Shown here in pieces: positions 27,698 to 38,975 of a DNA stretch of 55,638 bases. Numbering within the stretch: the first letter of the stretch is position 1; each line of letters opens with the position of its first letter. Origin of the DNA: Polaromonas sp. (lineage in GTDB: Bacteria; Pseudomonadota; Gammaproteobacteria; Burkholderiales; Burkholderiaceae_C); NCBI GenBank assembly GCA_030655515.1, contig JAURVI010000039.1, positions 1 to 55,638 on the forward strand. Reading direction: 5' to 3'. The notes under the pieces are model-generated. The model worked only from the letters and a program-made list of their open reading frames with translations, did not search any database and was not told where the DNA came from. The position numbers were made by a program, and so were the translations under genes.

Positions 27698-29182
27698 TCA
27701 TTTGTGGCCGCCGCCACTCGAATAGCCGCCATACGAGCCGCCCGAGCTGCGCGAACCGCTCGACGAGCCGCCACCGCTGCAGGTGCTCAGGATGATCAGC
27801 ACGATGATGATCACCACGACGACCAGGATGATCGTGCCGCACCCCATGCCCGAGGCGGCGCTCACGGGCAGCGCGTCGGCGCGCTTGAACATGTCCTTCT
27901 TCGCGTCGAGCTTGAAGGCGGTGGCGACCGCGCCGCTGTCGATCTTGGTGCCCGACGACCAGGTGAGCTCGTTGGCCGAGCGCTCCATCGAGAGCAGCGC
28001 GGGGCCGTTGGCGAAGTCGCGGTTGAAAGTCTTCTGGCCGCGCTCGACCTGCCAGTAGAACTCGCCCGCCACGTAGGTGGTCTCGGCGTTGTAGGCGTAC
28101 TGCTGCTGGTAGCGCTTGTTCAGGTAGCTGGCGCTGCTGCCGTTCTCGGCCATCACCGGCGCGCCGGTGGTCGGCTTGACCATGCTCCAGCCGTCTTCCG
28201 CGTCCACCAGGAAGCTGAAGCCGCGCTTCTTGTTGTAGAGCAGGTACTCGTCCCAGCCGAACATCTCGTCGTCGCCGGGCTCGGTGCCCATGCGGTGCTG
28301 GAAGCCGACCACCTGCCACTGCACGCCCTGCAGCTGGCCCATGGTGCCCATCGCGATGAGGGGGCGCACGGGCTCGTCCTGCGCGGCGTGCTTCAGCTCG
28401 CCGCCGATGCCCTGCGACAGGTCGATGATGCTGTTGCACGAGCGGCAGGTGATGCTCTTGCTGTCGGCCAGGTTGACGGTGACGGGCGCGCCGCAGTTCG
28501 GACAGTTGAAGCTGCGGCCGGTCTCATTCTTCGCGGACTCGTCGCGCAGGCCGGTGAGCTGCAGGTCTTCCAGTTGCACCGAGCGGCCCAGGGAGGCCGT
28601 GGCCGGCGCGGTGCCGTAGTCGAGGCTGAGCACCAGCCCCTTGTCGTTGCGCAGCTCGACCATCGCGAACGGCTTGCCGAGCTCGGGCAGGTGCGGCAGC
28701 TCGCCCTGCGCGGAGGTCAGCGCCACCTGCTCGTTGGAGGTGACGGTGTAGCTCTGTCCCGCGAAGGCGGTGGTGGCGCCCACGCGCAGTTCGTTCCAGG
28801 GCGGCGCGGCGCGCTGGATGTCGAAGGGCAGCGCGAAGACGTAGGCGCCGTTGTCCTCGCTGAGCACGCCGGTGCGATCACCGTCGAGCGCGGCGATCCA
28901 CTCGGTCCAGCGCCCGCCGGGGTAGGTGTACTGCAGCCGGCCGATCAGCGTGAACGGCTTGTCCTGGATGCGGCCGGCGGCGAACAGCTGCAGCGGACTG
29001 AAGTCGTCGAACAGCTCCGCCATCTTGCCGGTGCGCGCGAGCGTGTCGCCCTGGCGCACGACGGTGCTCTGGCAGTAGGGACAGACCGCGTGCGTCGACT
29101 GCGCCGAGCGGAATTCGACCGGCGCGCCGCAGCCGGGGCAGGGCGCGCGGTAGTAGCGTTGGTTGCCGGTTTCCTCAGCCAT
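27698..29182 (-). CDS. DUF4178 protein with two zinc ribbons and a C-terminal membrane helix
   Basis: 494 residues. The first zinc ribbon uses C15, C18, C34 and C37 (CPGC...CPYC), followed by a DUF4178 beta-rich unit. A second ribbon (CPNC...CRSC) lies near residues 224-250, followed by a second DUF4178-type unit (FGWDEYLLYNKKRGFSFLV). The end is a membrane helix (IILVVVVIIIVLIILSTC) and a Gly/Ser-rich cytoplasmic or periplasmic tail. The duplicated ribbon-plus-domain layout suggests a membrane-tethered adaptor. Function unknown. It lies downstream of the SPFH gene by 125 bp and upstream of DUF350 by 75 bp. Confidence 0.9.
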   Translation of the reverse strand: MAEETGNQRYYRAPCPGCGAPVEFRSAQSTHAVCPYCQSTVVRQGDTLARTGKMAELFDDFSPLQLFAAGRIQDKPFTLIGRLQYTYPGGRWTEWIAALDGDRTGVLSEDNGAYVFALPFDIQRAAPPWNELRVGATTAFAGQSYTVTSNEQVALTSAQGELPHLPELGKPFAMVELRNDKGLVLSLDYGTAPATASLGRSVQLEDLQLTGLRDESAKNETGRSFNCPNCGAPVTVNLADSKSITCRSCNSIIDLSQGIGGELKHAAQDEPVRPLIAMGTMGQLQGVQWQVVGFQHRMGTEPGDDEMFGWDEYLLYNKKRGFSFLVDAEDGWSMVKPTTGAPVMAENGSSASYLNKRYQQQYAYNAETTYVAGEFYWQVERGQKTFNRDFANGPALLSMERSANELTWSSGTKIDSGAVATAFKLDAKKDMFKRADALPVSAASGMGCGTIILVVVVIIIVLIILSTCSGGGSSSGSRSSGGSYGGYSSGGGHK

Positions 29183-29307
29183 GGTGCACTGCGCAAGGCA
29201 TGGCGAACGAGGTGGAGGCTGCCGCGCAGCCGGCTACGCCGGCCCGCGGGCAACGCCCCCTGCAACGGGGAAGGAGGAACGACACGAAGTGCGCGAAGCC
29301 TGGCGGG

Positions 29308-30357
29308 TCAGACCAGCTTCTTGAGCAGTTCGGCCTTCTTGGCGTCGAACTCTTCCTGCGTGAGGATGCCCTTGGTCTTGAGCTCGCCGAGCTTCTCGAG
29401 CGTGGTCATCACGTCAACGGGGCTCACCACGGCCACGGCGGGCTGCTGCTGCGTGGCGGCCGCCTGGGCGGCCGCGTTCGGGCTCAGGCCCTGCGCGAGG
29501 TTCTGCGCCAGCACCTGGCCGAGCGCCACGCCGGCGCCCAGGCCCATCGCATCGCCCGCGATGCCGCCGCCGTTGGCCGCGCCTTCGGCGAACTTGGGGA
29601 TCGCCTGCGCCGTCTGGTACTGCATGAACTTGCCCATGTCGTTGCCGACCATGCCCATGCCGATCTTCTGGTCGAGGATCTTCTGCAGCTCTTCGGGCAG
29701 CGAGACGTTCTGCACCGTGATGTTCTCGAGCTTGATGCCGATCTTCTCGAACTCGGGCACCAGCTGCGCGGCCAGCGCCTGCGCGAACTGGATCTGGTTG
29801 GCCGCCAGGTCGAGGAAGGGCACGCCGCTGGAAGCGATGGCGTTGCTGATGTTCTGCAGCACCAGCCCGCGCAGCTGGCCGTCGAGGTCGGCCACGCTGT
29901 AGATGTCGCGCGTGCCGGAGATCTCGGTGTGGAACAGCTTGGCGTCGCCGATGCGGAAGCTGTAGTTGCCGAAGGCCCGCAGGCGCACGGCGCCGAAGTC
30001 CTTGTCGCGGATGGTGATCGGCTGGGGCGTGCCCCACTTCTGGTCGACCTGCTGGCGGGTGCTGAAGAAGTAGACGTCGCTCTTGAACGGGGACTCGAAG
30101 AGCTTGTCCCAGTTCTTCAGGTACGTGAGCACGGGCAGCGTCTGCGTCGTGAGCTTGTACATGCCGGGGCCGAACACGTCGGCCACCTTGCCCTCGTTGA
30201 CGAACACGGCCACCTGGGATTCGCGAACGGTGAGCGAGGCGCCGTTCTGGATTTCCATCTCCGCCATCGGGAAGCGCCAGGCCAGCGTGCCATCGCCGGT
30301 CTCGGTCCACTGGATGATGTCGATGAACTGTTTCTTGATGAAATCCATCAGCGCCAT
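29308..30357 (-). CDS. SPFH-domain protein with SHOCT tail (virion-core/YdjI type)
   Basis: 349 residues. The SPFH (band-7-like) domain spans roughly residues 30-240 (SLTVRESQVAVFVNEGKVAD, then FGPGMYKLTTQTLPVLTYL), followed by a Gly/Ala/Gln-rich linker and a C-terminal SHOCT motif (GELKTKGILTQEEFDAKKAE). There is no membrane helix, so it probably assembles on the membrane surface. The start at 30357 is supported by an AGAGGAG ribosome site; a longer frame beginning at 30477 has none. It is the first gene of the polyamine-like membrane operon and divergent from maeB over 175 bp. Confidence 0.92.
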   Translation of the reverse strand: MALMDFIKKQFIDIIQWTETGDGTLAWRFPMAEMEIQNGASLTVRESQVAVFVNEGKVADVFGPGMYKLTTQTLPVLTYLKNWDKLFESPFKSDVYFFSTRQQVDQKWGTPQPITIRDKDFGAVRLRAFGNYSFRIGDAKLFHTEISGTRDIYSVADLDGQLRGLVLQNISNAIASSGVPFLDLAANQIQFAQALAAQLVPEFEKIGIKLENITVQNVSLPEELQKILDQKIGMGMVGNDMGKFMQYQTAQAIPKFAEGAANGGGIAGDAMGLGAGVALGQVLAQNLAQGLSPNAAAQAAATQQQPAVAVVSPVDVMTTLEKLGELKTKGILTQEEFDAKKAELLKKLV

Positions 30358-30532
30358 GGTCGCTCCTCTTGAGGTTTTTTCAGGTTTTGTCCGAACTGTG
30401 CATATTGCCACAGCGAATTGACGCGGGCCCGTGCATTTGGTCATGTGCCGCCCCGGCCATCCGGCGTAGGGCGTCATGACCCAGGTCTACAATCGGCGCC
30501 CCCAGAAGAAGCGCCACCAGGAGCTACGGCAC

Positions 30533-32857
<2,325 letters not shown>

Positions 32858-32926
32858 GCGCTTCTTAGACAGTTGGCGCTAACTTAAAAACCCGAATGGG
32901 CGGGCTCCGGCTTGCCTAAATTTTGA

Positions 32927-32938
32927 GCAAGCGCTTGC
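32927..32938. promoter_or_regulatory. Perfect palindrome resembling a LacI/GalR-family operator
   Basis: GCAAGCGCTTGC is a perfect 12-base palindrome with the AA-nCGn-TT core common to LacI-family operators. It lies in the 189-bp gap between maeB and the ribonuclease gene, 108 bp before the latter. No regulator of that family is in the window. The rest of the gap shows no gene. Confidence 0.35.
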
Positions 32939-33046
32939 ATTTTTCGCCCGGATGCGTCAAACTTGACCTTTTGAAATTTAGGGGTTAACCCGGAACCGGC
33001 AAAAAAAGCAGGGTGGCTGGCCCCGATTCAAGAGAGACGTTTTTTC

Positions 33047-33454
33047 ATGTTGCGAAAGTGTGGCGCTGGTTGGCGGCTGGCCTTGGCGGTCCTGCTGACC
33101 GCTTTGAGCGCAGGGTTCAGCCCTGATGCGGTGCAGGCCAAAGGGGTCGCTTCCGAGGCCGGAATCAGCACCGTGGCGATCGCCGAGTTGCCGGTGCAGG
33201 GGCGCAACATGGTTAAGCTGATTTACCGGGGTGGGCCGTTCAAGTACGACAAGGACGGCTCGGTGTTTGGCAATCGGGAAAGAATTCTTCCTGCCAGAAT
33301 TCGCAGTTACTACCGCGAATACACCGTTCAAACGCCCGGTGAACGAAGTCGGGGCGCCCGGCGCATCGTTTGTGGGGGGTTTGTAGCCACCACGCCTGAT
33401 GCTTGTTATTACACCGAGGATCACTACGCGAGTTTTCGCAGAATTGTTCAATAA
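33047..33454 (+). CDS. Secreted guanyl-specific ribonuclease (RNase Sa/barnase family)
   Basis: 135-residue extracellular or periplasmic RNase of the N1/T1 microbial family. The signal peptide is residues 1-31 (core LALAVLLTALSAGF, cut after VQA). The catalytic layout matches RNase Sa: Glu91 in YREYTV, Arg102 and Arg106 in ERSRGARR, and His126 in TEDHYASF. Two cysteines (C109, C120) in the mature part could pair. It is followed after 53 bp by a barstar gene, so the pair is a toxin with its cytoplasmic inhibitor. Role (defence against competitors, nutrient scavenging) cannot be told. Confidence 0.92.
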   Translation: MLRKCGAGWRLALAVLLTALSAGFSPDAVQAKGVASEAGISTVAIAELPVQGRNMVKLIYRGGPFKYDKDGSVFGNRERILPARIRSYYREYTVQTPGERSRGARRIVCGGFVATTPDACYYTEDHYASFRRIVQ

Positions 33455-33507
33455 GTTCGGTAGTGATCATCAACTTTGAGTTATTGACTTAAGAAAGAGA
33501 AGCGGAG

Positions 33508-33909
33508 ATGGACATACCACTTCGTACCGTTAGACCGAATATCGTGCAATCCATACGCGCTTTCCGCGTGCAGGATTTGCAGGAGGCCGCCACACAACTG
33601 GGCCAGCATTTCCTGTATGCCAACCTGGGCAACGCCCAGAGCAAGCAGGAGGTGCTGGACATGATTGCGGCGCAGTACACCTTCCCCGCGCACTTTGGCA
33701 AAAACTTCGATGCACTGTACGACTGCATGACGGACCTGGTTCACAAGTCCGGCCCGCAGCCCGGTTTTATCGTGGTGCTCGAGCAGATTCCTGCCAACGC
33801 CAAATTCGACAAAGAGGCGAGGGAACAATTGCTGGACATCTTCAGGGATGCCGCAGACTACTGGGCTGATCGAAAGATCCCGTTCAGATGCTTCTATTCT
33901 TTTCTGTAG
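33508..33909 (+). CDS. Barstar-family ribonuclease inhibitor
   Basis: 133 residues with the barstar fold signature: LGQHFLYANLGNAQSKQEVL, then PAHFGKNFDALYDCMTDL, the acidic helix-loop that plugs the RNase active site. No signal peptide, so it stays in the cytoplasm and protects against RNase that folds before export. It lies directly downstream of its RNase partner and is probably co-transcribed. The start at 33508 has a purine-rich site (AGCGGAG) close to the ATG. Confidence 0.93.
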   Translation: MDIPLRTVRPNIVQSIRAFRVQDLQEAATQLGQHFLYANLGNAQSKQEVLDMIAAQYTFPAHFGKNFDALYDCMTDLVHKSGPQPGFIVVLEQIPANAKFDKEAREQLLDIFRDAADYWADRKIPFRCFYSFL

Positions 33910-33942
33910 CCCGCTCCCCAGACATTGGCCAAGGGGAGCGGG
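33910..33942 (+). terminator. Strong hairpin directly after barstar
   Basis: CCCGCTCCCC and GGGGAGCGGG form a perfect 10-bp stem with a 13-base loop beginning at the base after the barstar stop codon. There is no T-run behind it, so it may stabilise the RNA 3' end or be a weak or factor-assisted terminator. The sequence from here to 34094 holds no gene I can support. Confidence 0.55.
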
Positions 33943-34094
33943 CAAATGAGGCCCAGCAAGCAAACGGCGCAGACGGTGAAGAACCAATGCCTACCGACAA
34001 ACTGCTCGACGTGTCGCCGCTGGCGCTGCGCATGAGCAGCCCGTTCAACGCGGCGTACTGGTTGGCTGCCGCCTGACGCCTGGTAAGCCGGCCA

Positions 34095-34127
34095 CAAAAA
34101 AGCCCGTTGAACAACGGGCTTTTTTTA
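34095..34127. terminator. Bidirectional intrinsic terminator between barstar and rsmA
   Basis: Perfect 9-bp stem AGCCCGTTG-AA-CAACGGGCT with an A-run before and a T-run after, so it works for both the RNase-barstar message and the convergent rsmA message. The rsmA stop codon lies inside its T-run. Confidence 0.9.
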
Positions 34128-34916
34128 TGTCGTGCCCGGCCCGTCCTCCCGTCCCAGCGCCTGGGCCAGCGCCACATACTCGGCCACCGGCACTTCTTCG
34201 GCGCGGCGCTGCACATCAAAGGGCGGGCGGTGTTGCCGCTGCTCCAGCCACTTGCCCAGCGAGTGGCGCAGCAGCTTGCGGCGCTGGCTGAAGGCCACGC
34301 GCACCACCTCACTGAACAACCGGACATCCACTTTTTCCGGGGCGGCGTGGGGCACCATGCGCACCACGGCACTGTCAACGCGGGGCGGCGGGTCAAAACT
34401 CCGCGGCGGGACAAACAACACGTTGTCCATCGCATAACGCCACTGCAGCATCACGCTCAGCCGGCCGTAGTCGCGGGTCGCGGGTCGGGCCACCATGCGG
34501 TCAATCACTTCTTTTTGCAGCATGAAGTGCTGGTCCTCGATCACATCCGCCGCATCGAGCAGATGAAACAGGATGGGGGTGGAAATGTTGTAGGGCAGGT
34601 TGCCGACGACCCTGATTTTGGGCGCCCCGGCACCGATGTCTTTGGCCAGATGGACAAAATCCACCCGCAGCACATCGGACTCGACCACCGTGAGCCGGGG
34701 GTGCTGGCGCAACTGCTGCGCCAGGTCACGGTCCAGTTCAATCACCGTCAGGTGGCCCAGCCGCTCGACCAGCGGCTGCGTCAGCGCCGCCAGGCCGGGT
34801 CCGATTTCCACCATGGCCTGACCAGCCTGGGGCGCAATCGCCTGCACAATCGCTTCGATGATGCCCCGGTCAGTCAAAAAGTGCTGGCCAAAACGCTTGC
34901 GCGGGATGTGTTTCAT
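34125..34916 (-). CDS. rsmA: 16S rRNA dimethyladenosine transferase
   Basis: KsgA-type enzyme that dimethylates A1518 and A1519 of 16S rRNA late in small-subunit assembly. 263 residues. Motifs: [14 protein letters not shown] at the start, AdoMet motif [14 protein letters not shown], and the catalytic NLPYNIS. The start at 34916 is the conserved one; the longer open frame to 35123 is created by the palindromic repeat upstream and should not be used. It follows surA by 85 bp, and that gap is nearly filled by repeat copy A1. The usual pdxA neighbour is absent. Confidence 0.95.
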   Translation of the reverse strand: MKHIPRKRFGQHFLTDRGIIEAIVQAIAPQAGQAMVEIGPGLAALTQPLVERLGHLTVIELDRDLAQQLRQHPRLTVVESDVLRVDFVHLAKDIGAGAPKIRVVGNLPYNISTPILFHLLDAADVIEDQHFMLQKEVIDRMVARPATRDYGRLSVMLQWRYAMDNVLFVPPRSFDPPPRVDSAVVRMVPHAAPEKVDVRLFSEVVRVAFSQRRKLLRHSLGKWLEQRQHRPPFDVQRRAEEVPVAEYVALAQALGREDGPGTT

Positions 34917-34930
34917 GCGAAGCAATGCCT

Positions 34931-34997
34931 CGGGACGAACAACGCAGGGCAAGGGGCAGCGTACCGCCGAAGGCACGCGAAGCGCAGCGTGGGGGCC
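34931..34997. repeat. Short palindromic repeat family A, copy A1 (surA-rsmA gap)
   Basis: The right arm reads GGGGCAGCGTACCGCCGAAG, then GCACGCGAAGCGCAGCGTGG and GGGC, nearly identical to copies A2 and A3. The left arm is degenerate. It lies between the surA stop and the rsmA start on their shared message. Confidence 0.8.
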
Positions 34998-35001
34998 GCC
35001 A

Positions 35002-36411
35002 TTATTGCGGCGGCTCCCGGTATTCCACATAAGCGCGGCCGCGCACGTCCTGCGCCCAGGTGGCGTAGGCCTCTTCAAGCTTTTTCTCACGCAGCAGGCC
35101 GCGCACGACCTCACGCTGCTCACGCGGGGACAGTCGGGTAGCGCGCCGCTCCAGCACCTGGATCAGGTGAACACCAAAACGCGATACCAGCGGCGCCCCG
35201 ATCTGTCCGGGCGCCAGACGGCTGATGCGCTCTTCAAACTCGGGCACAAACATGCCGGGACCCGCCCAGCCCAGATTGCCGCCGTCCTTGGCCGAGGCGT
35301 CCTGGCTGTACTCGCGGGCCAAGGCCGCAAAATCGGCCTGCCCGGCGGCAATGCGCTTTTGAAAATCAGCCAGGCGCGCCACGGCGGCGGCCTCGCTGAG
35401 CTGGGCGCTCGGTCGCAGCAGAATGTGGCGGGCCCGGGTTTCAACCACCGTTGTGCCGGGCAGGCCGGCGCGTTTTTTCTCGATCACCTTGAGCACATGA
35501 AAACCCGCTCCGCTGCGAACCGGGCCAGCCACGCCACCGGCCGCCAGGTTTTGCGTCGCGTCAATGAAGAGCTGGGGGTAACGGTCTGCCGTGCGCAAGC
35601 CCATCTGGCCGTCGCTGCTGCCGTCCGGCGCATTGGAAAACTCCTTGACCAGCGCGGCAAAGTCCGCACCGCTGCGAGCGCGCTCCAGAGCAAGCTGCGC
35701 CCTGGCCTGAAGACTGGCGACCTGCTCGGGGCCGGCGTTTTCGGGGACGACCACCAGAATGTGCGCCAGGTTGAGCTCCAGCGAGGCGGGCTCGCCTGCG
35801 CCTTCCCGGTCACGGATGAACTGGTCGATCTCCTGCTCGCTGACCTTGGCGCGGGACTCCAGCTCGCGCTCGCGAACGCGGGTGAGCAAAATCTCATTGC
35901 GCAGGTCGGCGCGAAATTGGGTAAAAACCAGACCGTCGGCGGCCAGGCGTTGGCGCAGCTCTTCGACCGACATCTGGTTTTGCCGGGCGACATTGAGCAC
36001 GGCGTCGTCCACCATGCTTTCGCTGATCTGCACGCCCAGCTCCTTGGCCAGCTGCAGTTGCGCATGCTCGACGATGATGCGCTCCAGCAGCAGCCGCGCC
36101 AGCTCGTTTCGGGGCGGAACCACCGCGCCTTGCTGCGCCATTTGCTGCTCGGTGCGCAGCAAGCGGGCGCGCACCTCGTTGTTGGTAATGGGCTCGGAGT
36201 TCACCACGGCCACAATGTAGTCTGCCTGCTGCTGTCCGCCGGCGCTCCCGCCCAGGCTCGGCGCGCCCAGAGTGGGGACGCGCAGCAACGGGCTCGAAGG
36301 CCCGGGTGTCTGGACCTGCGCCCGCGTGGCGGGCAAAGCCAGCGCCAGCGCCAGCGCCGCGGCAACTGACGGACGGAGACCTATGCGGTGGGTAAAGCTG
36401 AATTTAGTCAT
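35002..36411 (-). CDS. surA: Periplasmic peptidyl-prolyl isomerase/chaperone SurA
   Basis: Chaperone for outer-membrane proteins. 469 residues: signal peptide 1 to about 31 ([18 protein letters not shown]), SurA_N domain ([20 protein letters not shown]), then two parvulin domains, the second marked by [15 protein letters not shown] and [17 protein letters not shown]. Its start overlaps the end of lptD by 8 bp, so the two are translationally coupled. LptD is itself a SurA client, so the operon joins chaperone and substrate. Confidence 0.96.
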   Translation of the reverse strand: MTKFSFTHRIGLRPSVAAALALALALPATRAQVQTPGPSSPLLRVPTLGAPSLGGSAGGQQQADYIVAVVNSEPITNNEVRARLLRTEQQMAQQGAVVPPRNELARLLLERIIVEHAQLQLAKELGVQISESMVDDAVLNVARQNQMSVEELRQRLAADGLVFTQFRADLRNEILLTRVRERELESRAKVSEQEIDQFIRDREGAGEPASLELNLAHILVVVPENAGPEQVASLQARAQLALERARSGADFAALVKEFSNAPDGSSDGQMGLRTADRYPQLFIDATQNLAAGGVAGPVRSGAGFHVLKVIEKKRAGLPGTTVVETRARHILLRPSAQLSEAAAVARLADFQKRIAAGQADFAALAREYSQDASAKDGGNLGWAGPGMFVPEFEERISRLAPGQIGAPLVSRFGVHLIQVLERRATRLSPREQREVVRGLLREKKLEEAYATWAQDVRGRAYVEYREPPQ

Positions 36412-38866
36412 AGTTGGTAAAGCGGCTGGGCGTCACGCTCTGCTCACGCAAATACTGGTAGCGTGGAATATTGGTTTTCAATGTTTTCAGGGGGTTGGCG
36501 CCGATGCGTGAAAAGCCGACGAACTCAAGCTGGAACAAAAGCCGGGTGGCATTGGTCACTTTACTTTGCTGGTTACGCTCCAGCACAATCCGCCCAATCC
36601 AGCAACAGCCGTCGTATTCCAGGCCCAGCACCATGTCGACAAATTTTTTGTCGGGCACGCTGTAGTTCAGGCGCCCCACGCTGTACCAGCGGCCCCCGCC
36701 CTGCCCCCGCCCGGCGCCCAGCGCTTGCCCTTTGTCGCCCCACAAGTCGTTGATGGGCCATTGCCAGCCCACATCGTACTGCTCGCTGGCATTGCGCTGG
36801 CGGCGATAGGCGGCGCTGATGGCGCGGTAGTTGCTGGGGTTGTAGCGACTGCCCAGGGTCGAGCGCTCCGAGATGTTGGTTTTCGGGTTGTACTGAACCG
36901 TGGTATCGAGCGCCCACGCCGGCGTTAGATTGACGGAGGCTCCGAACAACAGGTCGCTCAGACGCTCGGACACCGGCACCGCACCGGGCAACGTGACCCG
37001 CTGGTCCTTGAACCGCAAACGCTGGGCCACACCCAGGCGCAAGGCCTCGGCACCGGTGTCGGGGTCCAGCAGGCGCGAGGTGACGGCCGTTGTCAGCAGG
37101 TTGGCGTCTGAAATGCGGTCGTTACCGACAAATGCGTTTTCAGTGAACAAGGTGGCAAAGTTGAAGGCATTGAGCCCCGAGTCGTAATTGGGCAAATAGC
37201 TTTGGTCCCGGTAGGGCGTATGCACATAAAAAGCGCGCGGCTCCAGCGTTTGCGTGAAGTTTCGTCCGAAATAACCGGTTTCGCGTTCAAAGGTCAGGCC
37301 ACTGTCCAGGCTGAAGGTCGGCACCGTGCGCGAGGCTGAACGCGCACCGTTGACCAGCGGCCCGTCAAACTGGTAGGTTGCGGCATGGACCATCAGCTTG
37401 GGCGTGATGTAGCCGCCCGGCCGGATCCAGGGCCGGCTGATTTGGGCCAGCGCAAAGGCGCGGTCGGCATTGGGCTGCCTGGTCAGCACGCGGTCGGCGT
37501 CAAAACGCGTGTAGTCCGTGCTGATCGAATAGTCCAGCCCACTCAAGCCGGCCACCGGAACATTGACGCGGGTGTAAGCGGCGGTGAATTGCGGCAACCG
37601 GTCATAGGGCGGCGTGATGGGCGAGGTCACGTCCTGCAGGGTTTGCCACTTGCCGGCGCGCAGCGTGGCCGCGAAAAACCCCCGGCCCCAGGTCACGCTG
37701 GCATCGTTGGCCAGCAGCCGCTGTGTGAACACGGTGCCGGCGCGCGGGAAATCGCGCCAGTAGTTGTTGTCGCTGACACGGTTTAAGTTCAGGGCAATGC
37801 CTACGCCGCCAATGGGCTTCAACCCGGTGTTGAAAACCCCGCCGTGCAGGTAGTTGTAGGACCAGCGGTTGCTGTGGTTGCGTAACGGGTCATTGGGCAG
37901 CAGGTTGGCGCGCAACGTGCCCTGGTAGCTTCGTTCGAGGTAGCGAAACTCCCCCGCCAGGTCCACCCCGCGCTTGCTCATGACGGTCGGCGACAAGGTG
38001 GCGTCGCGATTGGGCGCGATGTCGAAATAATAAGGCACGGTCAAGCCCGTACCGCTGACGGTGTCGATGACGTAGGTCGGCGGCAACAGGCCGGACTTGC
38101 GCTTGTCGCTGAGCGGAAAGGTGAATGCAGGCGCCGCCAGAATGGGCACATTCATGAAGCGCAAGACACCGCCGGAGGCCTCGCCCACGTCCGTCTCTTT
38201 ATCGAACTTGATGGTGCTCGCCCTGACGATCCAGGCCGGCATCCAGCTCGGGCCTTCGCCGCGCTGGCAGGTCGTGAAAGTGGCGTTGTAGGCAATCAGG
38301 CGCTTGTCGTCAATAAAGTCAACCCGGTCAGCCGCGCCATACCCGTCGTTCTGCAAGAACCGGTAGTCGGGCCGGGTAAAAAAGCCCTCAAAGGTGTCGA
38401 GCTTGATTTCCAGCTCCGGCCCGTTGAACAGATTGCCGGAACTGTTGACGCGCACATTGCCCCGGGCTTTGACGACATCGGTCGGCTGATCGTACTCGAG
38501 CCGGTCGGCGCGTATCGACGAGCCGCCGCGGCGCAACTCGGCATTGCCGTCAACCACCGTCTCCAGATCGGGGCGGCCCGACAGGCGGTTGCCGAAAACA
38601 AAGGTCGGCAACTCAACGCCCGGCCCGCCGGGCGGCTGCTCGGCCAGCATCGCGGAGCTTTTCAGCGGGGTTGGCACCAGGCCGCCCTTCGGCGATGCCG
38701 GTCCGGGTACGCCCGGCGCCTGCAACACCTGCGCCCCGGATGGTGCGGGACTTTGGGCGTAAGCCATGCCCCCATGCCCCAGGCCCAGCACGGTGCAGGA
38801 CACGAGGCTGAGCGCGGCATGGGCCACCGGAGAAGGATTAAAACGCGAGCGGGATGCGCAATGCAT
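36404..38866 (-). CDS. lptD: LPS-assembly protein LptD
   Basis: Outer-membrane beta-barrel that inserts lipopolysaccharide into the outer leaflet. 820 residues: signal peptide to about residue 37 (cut near AYAQS), an OstA N-domain (ELRRGGSSIRADRLEYDQPT), then the long barrel (LNRVSDNNYWRDFPRAG; LGLEYDGCCWIGRIVLERN near the end). The family cysteine pattern is seen in part, CQRGE in the N half and the adjacent pair CC near the C-terminus, as needed for the LptD disulphides. It diverges from amgK over 109 bp. Confidence 0.96.
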   Translation of the reverse strand: MHCASRSRFNPSPVAHAALSLVSCTVLGLGHGGMAYAQSPAPSGAQVLQAPGVPGPASPKGGLVPTPLKSSAMLAEQPPGGPGVELPTFVFGNRLSGRPDLETVVDGNAELRRGGSSIRADRLEYDQPTDVVKARGNVRVNSSGNLFNGPELEIKLDTFEGFFTRPDYRFLQNDGYGAADRVDFIDDKRLIAYNATFTTCQRGEGPSWMPAWIVRASTIKFDKETDVGEASGGVLRFMNVPILAAPAFTFPLSDKRKSGLLPPTYVIDTVSGTGLTVPYYFDIAPNRDATLSPTVMSKRGVDLAGEFRYLERSYQGTLRANLLPNDPLRNHSNRWSYNYLHGGVFNTGLKPIGGVGIALNLNRVSDNNYWRDFPRAGTVFTQRLLANDASVTWGRGFFAATLRAGKWQTLQDVTSPITPPYDRLPQFTAAYTRVNVPVAGLSGLDYSISTDYTRFDADRVLTRQPNADRAFALAQISRPWIRPGGYITPKLMVHAATYQFDGPLVNGARSASRTVPTFSLDSGLTFERETGYFGRNFTQTLEPRAFYVHTPYRDQSYLPNYDSGLNAFNFATLFTENAFVGNDRISDANLLTTAVTSRLLDPDTGAEALRLGVAQRLRFKDQRVTLPGAVPVSERLSDLLFGASVNLTPAWALDTTVQYNPKTNISERSTLGSRYNPSNYRAISAAYRRQRNASEQYDVGWQWPINDLWGDKGQALGAGRGQGGGRWYSVGRLNYSVPDKKFVDMVLGLEYDGCCWIGRIVLERNQQSKVTNATRLLFQLEFVGFSRIGANPLKTLKTNIPRYQYLREQSVTPSRFTNYD

Positions 38867-38975
38867 CGGAAGTATGAGATAAACCCGTTTATAAAATCAG
38901 CTTCGATTATCCTATGCCCGCCCACCCCTTTCCCCATCTTTTGATGTATCCCTCTGAAGCAGGCCGAAAGACCGC

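Noticed and set aside
30476..30532. Upstream ATG at 30476 as the maeB start
   Set aside because: It would add 19 residues unlike the family, while the ATG at 30533 has a good ribosome site and the usual N-terminal style.
33987..34076. Short frame coding MPTDKLLDVSPLALRMSSPF and a few more residues
   Set aside because: No recognisable family, no ribosome site, and it sits between two hairpins; possibly debris, not a supported gene.
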